Origin: JANQUM01 sp047630355
GTDB lineage: Bacteria > Bacteroidota > Bacteroidia > Cytophagales > Spirosomataceae
DNA: 17,566 bases
Assembly (NCBI GenBank): GCA_047630355.1
Contig: JBLHXN010000070.1
Coordinates: 1-17,566, forward strand
Direction: 5' to 3'
Made by a program: the position numbers and the translations under genes
The notes under the pieces: generated by a model
What the model was told of the DNA's origin: nothing
Database searches by the model: none
Seen by the model: only the letters and a program-made list of their open reading frames with translations
In this document: positions 13,485-17,566 of the stretch, piece after piece
Layout: each line of letters begins with the position of its first letter
How positions within the stretch are numbered: position 1 is the first letter of the stretch

Positions 13485-16145
13485 ATGGCTGAACAAATCG
13501 ACGATTCAGAATTACTTCCCGCTTCTAATAATTCAGGAAATATCATTCCTATCAATATTGAAGACGAAATGCGGGGAGCGTACATTGACTATTCAATGTC
13601 CGTTATTATCTCCCGTGCTTTGCCAGATGTGCGTGATGGTTTGAAGCCCGTTCACCGCCGTGTCCTTTATGGAATGGCCGACTTAGGGGTATATCATAAC
13701 CGTGCTCACAAAAAATCTGCCCGTATAGTGGGAGAGGTGTTGGGTAAATATCACCCGCATGGAGACTCCAGTGTGTACGATACTATGGTGCGTATGGCTC
13801 AGGAGTGGTCACTGCGTTATCCACTTGTTGACGGACAAGGAAACTTTGGTTCAATTGACGGTGATTCACCCGCAGCAATGCGTTACACCGAAGCTCGTTT
13901 GAAGCGAATTGCGGAGGAATTACTGCAAGATATCAATAAAGAAACGGTTAATTACCAACCCAACTTTGATGATTCATTAACTGAGCCTTCGGTGCTTCCG
14001 GCACGTATTCCAAACTTATTATTAAACGGTACCTCAGGTATTGCCGTTGGTATGGCTACTAATATGGCTCCGCATAACCTTTCGGAAGTGGTGGATGGTA
14101 TTACGGCGTACATCGACAATAATGACATCGAAATTGAGGAATTGATGCAACACGTCAAAGCTCCTGATTTCCCAACGGGTGGAATTATTTACGGTTACAC
14201 AGGCGTAAAATCTGCTTTTGAAACGGGTAGGGGACGTATTGTGATTCGTTCGGTTGCCAATATGGAAGTTACTAAGACTGGTAAAGAGCAGATCGTAGTA
14301 ACAGAAATTCCGTATATGGTCAATAAAGCCTCGATGATCGAAAAGACTGCGGCTTTGATTAACGATAAGAAAATCGAAGGGATTTCTGACATGCGGGACG
14401 AATCTGACCGCGACGGGCTTCGGGTAGTTTATGACCTGAAACGTGACGCCATTCCGAATGTTGTTCTCAATAACTTGTACAAGTACACGCAACTACAATC
14501 TTCTTTTAGCGTAAATAATGTAGCTCTGGTAGGTGGCCGTCCGTTGACGCTCAATCTTAAAGACATGATACGTCATTACGTATCTCACCGCGTTGAAGTG
14601 ATTACACGTAAAACTGTATACGAATTAAAAGAAGCAGAAAAACGAGCTCATATTCTTACGGGTTTACTTATCGCTCAGGAATACATTGACCAAGTAATTG
14701 CGTTTATCCGTAAGTCGAAAGATCCGGACGAAGCAAAGCAAGGTTTGATTAATGGAGATTTCTTATCCGAAAAAGAGAAAGCGGCTTACTTTGAATCAGG
14801 CCAGGAAAGTATGCAAATCATTGACGAGCTAACACTTAGCCTCGAAGATGGTAAAATGCTAAGTGAAGTACAGGCAAAGTCTATTCTTGACATGCGTTTG
14901 CAACGTCTTACCGGACTCGAGCGAGATAAAATAATTGGTGAGTACGATAATATCAAAGCAACAATTATTGATCTGAAGGGAATTCTTGATTCAGATGAAC
15001 GTAAGAACGGAATCATTAAAGATGATTTACAAGATATTAAAGAACGCTACGGTGATGAACGTCGCTCTAAGATAGAAATGGCGGGCGGAGATTTCAGCAT
15101 CGAGGATATGATTCCTGACGATGAAATGCTCGTTACTATTTCAAACCAAGGATATATCAAGAGAACCCCGTTGCAGGATTACCGAACTCAAAACAGAGGA
15201 GGAGTAGGAGCACGTGGAGTAAAAACTAAGAATGATGATTACACTGAGCACCTTTTCTCTGCTACTAACCATAATTACCTTTTGATATTTACCGAAAAAG
15301 GTAAATTGTATTGGTTAAGAGTATTCGAAGTGCCGGAAGGTTCTAAAACTGCCAAAGGTCGTGCTATTCAAAATCTTATTAGTATTGAGCAAGATGATAG
15401 CATTCGGGCAGTACTAAACGTTAAAACACTTATTGATGACGATTACATCAACAATAATTATATTGTGATGTGTACTGAAAAAGGAACGGTTAAGAAAACG
15501 TTACTTGAATCGTATTCTCGTCCACGAGTAAACGGGATCAACGCCATTAATATTAATGAAGGTGATAACCTGTTAGATGTAGCACTTACAAATGGAGATA
15601 ATTATATAGTTATTGCCGCCAAGAAAGGTAAAGCTGTTCGTTTCCACGAATCTGATGCTCGTCCAATGGGACGTACCGCAACTGGAGTTCGGGGAATTCG
15701 TTTGAACGAAGACGATCGGGCAATTGGTATGTTGTGTATCAATAGAGAAGATACGCAGCTATTAGTCGTTACCGAAAATGGTTACGGAAAACGCTCGGAC
15801 GTAAACGAATATCGGATTACATCAAGAGGAGCGAAGGGCGTAAAAGCCATGAACGTTACCGAGAAAACGGGTGGCTTAGTAGCTATCAAAGAAGTAACAG
15901 ACGAAGATGATTTGATGATCATTACTGTAAATGGTATCGCAATTCGGATGGCAGTAAGTGATTTACGGATCATGGGACGTGCCACGCAAGGAGTGCGGCT
16001 TATCCGTTTGAATGGTAAAGGTAAAGATAACATTGCGTCTGTAACAAGAATTGCAAAAGAAGAAGAGGAGGAAGATCTCGAAATCTCCGATGAGAATGTA
16101 GTGGGAGAGAGTGACTCCGAAACAACAGAGACAGCAACGGAATAG
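13485..16145 (+). CDS. gyrA: DNA gyrase subunit A
   Basis: An 886-residue type IIA topoisomerase subunit; with GyrB it introduces negative supercoils using ATP. IPINIEDEMRGAYIDYSMSV and RALPDVRDGLKPVHRR mark the N-terminal breakage-reunion domain. The catalytic tyrosine is Y134 in AAMRYTEARLKR. The quinolone-resistance region is GKYHPHGDSSVYDTMVRMAQ; S95 and D99, equal to E. coli S83 and D87, are the sensitive-type residues. The C-terminal beta-pinwheel has six repeat blades from about residue 550 (for example TISNQGYIKRTPL, IFTEKGKLYWL, VTENGYGKR). The GyrA box reads QNRGGVG (569-575), short of the QRRGGKG consensus at two places. The last 28 residues are strongly acidic. A strong terminator follows, then a TPR gene often found beside gyrA in Bacteroidota. 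The start MAEQIDD fits; no other Met lies closer to the conserved region until M29. Confidence 0.98.
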   Translation: MAEQIDDSELLPASNNSGNIIPINIEDEMRGAYIDYSMSVIISRALPDVRDGLKPVHRRVLYGMADLGVYHNRAHKKSARIVGEVLGKYHPHGDSSVYDTMVRMAQEWSLRYPLVDGQGNFGSIDGDSPAAMRYTEARLKRIAEELLQDINKETVNYQPNFDDSLTEPSVLPARIPNLLLNGTSGIAVGMATNMAPHNLSEVVDGITAYIDNNDIEIEELMQHVKAPDFPTGGIIYGYTGVKSAFETGRGRIVIRSVANMEVTKTGKEQIVVTEIPYMVNKASMIEKTAALINDKKIEGISDMRDESDRDGLRVVYDLKRDAIPNVVLNNLYKYTQLQSSFSVNNVALVGGRPLTLNLKDMIRHYVSHRVEVITRKTVYELKEAEKRAHILTGLLIAQEYIDQVIAFIRKSKDPDEAKQGLINGDFLSEKEKAAYFESGQESMQIIDELTLSLEDGKMLSEVQAKSILDMRLQRLTGLERDKIIGEYDNIKATIIDLKGILDSDERKNGIIKDDLQDIKERYGDERRSKIEMAGGDFSIEDMIPDDEMLVTISNQGYIKRTPLQDYRTQNRGGVGARGVKTKNDDYTEHLFSATNHNYLLIFTEKGKLYWLRVFEVPEGSKTAKGRAIQNLISIEQDDSIRAVLNVKTLIDDDYINNNYIVMCTEKGTVKKTLLESYSRPRVNGINAININEGDNLLDVALTNGDNYIVIAAKKGKAVRFHESDARPMGRTATGVRGIRLNEDDRAIGMLCINREDTQLLVVTENGYGKRSDVNEYRITSRGAKGVKAMNVTEKTGGLVAIKEVTDEDDLMIITVNGIAIRMAVSDLRIMGRATQGVRLIRLNGKGKDNIASVTRIAKEEEEEDLEISDENVVGESDSETTETATE

Positions 16146-16156
16146 ATGCTTCACGA

Positions 16157-16196
16157 GAAAAAGACTTCACTTGACATACAGGTGAAGTCTTTTTTT
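16157..16196 (+). terminator. Rho-independent terminator after gyrA
   Basis: AAAAAGACTTCAC (16158-16170) pairs with GTGAAGTCTTTTT (from 16182) across an 11-base loop, 13 base pairs with a run of T following. It ends the gyrA transcript 12 bases after the stop codon. Confidence 0.92.
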
Positions 16197-16278
16197 GTAA
16201 ATAAAATGTTAAATAAGCCCCTTGAATAAAACGATTTCAATTATATCTTGTCAAACAATTAACCAACAAACCTTAAAG

Positions 16279-17376
16279 ATGAAAAAAACATTATTAGCTT
16301 CGGTTGCATTAGCAGCCATATTATTCTCAACTGAACTCCACGCACAGGGCGTTGAAGATAAGCTTAGAGATGCTCAATGTGAATCAGCAACACAAGCAAT
16401 TGAAAGTGCCGAAAAGAATACCGTTCACCAGAAGAGAGGACTTAAAGGTTCATCATGGTTGAAATTGGCAGACGCTTATATGGACGCATCTACAATATGT
16501 GGCCGTGACTCTATGTCTTCTAAAAAAGCTTACGAAACTTATCAAAAGGCTTTAGAAATTGATGCTGCTGGAGACGGTAAAGCAAAAGAAGACATTGAAG
16601 CAGCTATGAAAAGTCCTAAGCTACACGCCTCGTTATTATCACAAGGTGCGGCTTATTACAATGTGCAAGAGTTAGACAATGCACTAACGTTGTTTAAATT
16701 GGCCAACATGGTGGATCCTAAAGATACTACCACAACTCTATACGCTGGTATTGTAGCTCAGCAAAACGGCAGCATGGATATAGCAGAAGATTTTTTCCTA
16801 AAGCACGTTGCTAACGGTGGTACAGACGCCGCTGTGTTTTATAGCTTATCATTGATCTATAACAAAGAAAAAGAATATGATAAGTCAATTGATATACTGA
16901 AAAGAGGTATTGAAAAGCAACCTAATGATAAAGACTTAAAAGGACAGCTTATCAATACGTATATCGTTTCAGATAAAATTGAAGATGCGAAGAAAGATTT
17001 GAAGTTATTAGTTGACGCTAACCCAACTAATACTGCAAATATGACGAACCTGGCAATTATATATGATAATACAGGTGACAAGGAGAATGCGTTGAAATAT
17101 TATAACATGGTTCTTGGAGTAGACTCTAATAACTATGATGTTAATTTCAATTTAGGAGTTATGTATTTCAACCAGGCGGTTGAAATCAAGAAAGAAGTCG
17201 ATGCTATGGATATGAAAGAATATCAGAAATCTGGAGCGGCAGTTGAGAAAAACGTCTGCGAAAAGATGAAACAAGCAAAACCATATTTTGAAGTGTGTGC
17301 GAAGTCAGACAGAACTGAAGTGGCTGTTACGGAGAACTTGAAAACAATTGAAAGAATTTTAGGTCAGTGCAAGTAA
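16279..17376 (+). CDS. Secreted tetratricopeptide-repeat protein
   Basis: A 365-residue protein. The ATG at 16279 begins a clear signal peptide (MKKTLLASVALAAILFS, cleavage after LHA); an earlier in-frame TTG at 16222 would only add a non-signal extension. The mature part is helical with TPR units, for example LYAGIVAQQNGSMDIAEDFF, YSLSLIYNKEKEYDKSIDIL, LAIIYDNTGDKENALKYYN and FNLGVMYFNQAVEIKK, each with the small/large residue spacing of TPRs. Two cysteines near each end (C36-type DAQCES and the terminal GQCK) may form a disulphide outside the cytoplasm. TPR proteins act as protein-binding scaffolds; the partner is unknown. I recall TPR genes next to gyrA in other Bacteroidota. It is separated from gyrA by a terminator, so it has its own promoter; TTG at 16222 with TATCTTG 19 bases on is a weak candidate. 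Confidence 0.9.
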   Translation: MKKTLLASVALAAILFSTELHAQGVEDKLRDAQCESATQAIESAEKNTVHQKRGLKGSSWLKLADAYMDASTICGRDSMSSKKAYETYQKALEIDAAGDGKAKEDIEAAMKSPKLHASLLSQGAAYYNVQELDNALTLFKLANMVDPKDTTTTLYAGIVAQQNGSMDIAEDFFLKHVANGGTDAAVFYSLSLIYNKEKEYDKSIDILKRGIEKQPNDKDLKGQLINTYIVSDKIEDAKKDLKLLVDANPTNTANMTNLAIIYDNTGDKENALKYYNMVLGVDSNNYDVNFNLGVMYFNQAVEIKKEVDAMDMKEYQKSGAAVEKNVCEKMKQAKPYFEVCAKSDRTEVAVTENLKTIERILGQCK

Positions 17377-17400
17377 TCCAATAAGAATAATAAGTTTTTT

Positions 17401-17436
17401 AAAAAAAAAGCCCCACCAATCTGGTGGGGCTTTTTT
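17401..17436 (+). terminator. Rho-independent terminator after the TPR gene
   Basis: GCCCCACCA (17410-17418) and TGGTGGGGC (17422-17430) make a GC-rich stem with a very short loop, preceded by an A run and followed by six T. The flanking A and T runs extend the stem and may let it work in both directions. Confidence 0.93.
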
Positions 17437-17566
17437 GTATATGAGATTGAAGTAGGAAGTGAGTACTAAGTAACGATATGTGTATTTACATAACTCTACT
17501 TAACATAATGTAAATTATATAACATTTATTGCTGCCATATAAGTAAGCCATTAAGTAAGCCATAAA
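17437..17566. other. AT-rich end of window, no complete gene
   Basis: No gene is supported. On the minus strand a frame open from the right edge runs through the tandem repeat (MAYLMAYLYGSNK) and ends at a TAA near 17489; this is too short to call a gene end. Confidence 0.4.
17540..17563. repeat. Perfect 12-base tandem duplication
   Basis: TAAGTAAGCCAT occurs at 17540-17551 and again at 17552-17563 without a gap. It is the fourth short tandem duplication in the window. Confidence 0.85.

Noticed and set aside
14034..14492. 152-codon minus-strand frame inside gyrA
   Set aside because: It lies wholly antisense to a conserved gyrA domain and has no recognisable motif.
13485..16145. ParC rather than GyrA, given the weak GyrA box
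   Set aside because: The N-terminal sequence, six-blade C-terminal domain and neighbouring TPR gene fit GyrA better.
1..17566. CRISPR array, intact transposase or active defence system
   Set aside because: No regularly spaced repeats, no intact transposase or recombinase, and no known defence domains apart from the dead toxin-antitoxin remnant.

Overview
The window looks like a Bacteroidota chromosome segment, most likely Cytophagales; I am unsure of the genus. The signs are: gene leaders that are A-rich with no clear Shine-Dalgarno sequence; a near-ideal Bacteroidota promoter (TTG-N18-TATTTTTG) at 4958-4986; a DUF2027-Smr protein; a CbpA/CbpM pair; and gyrA followed by a secreted TPR protein.

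Layout. 1-2259 (+): the C-terminal part of a large membrane protein of the VWA/BatA-like type, then a DUF2027-Smr protein. 2260-2466: a convergent intergenic gap with a long imperfect inverted repeat. 2467-4862 (-): an apparent operon of a SAM methyltransferase, a small cupin lipoprotein and a seven-repeat FG-GAP/VCBS exported protein. 5013-5834 (+): a Tat-exported metallophosphoesterase with its own promoter. 5851-7030 (-): co-chaperone CbpA and its modulator CbpM, overlapping by 8 bases. 7134-9758 (-): a PAP2 phosphatase, an M20 peptidase with an N-terminal membrane anchor, and, overlapping the M20 stop, a broken glyoxalase/VOC gene. 9937-12138 (-): a class I dihydroorotase (pyrC) and a DUF6671 zinc-ribbon protein; this pair looks more AT-rich than its neighbours.

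12339-13223 (-) appears empty of intact genes but is a fossil. A VapB-like antitoxin, a VapC PIN-domain toxin and the C-terminal third of a tyrosine recombinase lie in the same direction, joined to one another and broken by stop codons and frameshifts. 13485-16145 (+) is gyrA with a strong terminator, followed by a secreted TPR protein (16279-17376) with another strong terminator.

Most genes are housekeeping or envelope functions and form no single pathway. No intact new defence or mobile system is visible. The most informative parts are the decayed toxin-antitoxin/integrase scar beside a low-GC pyrC-DUF6671 pair, the VOC pseudogene whose individual lesions can be read base by base, and several short perfect tandem duplications, one of which copies a start codon.
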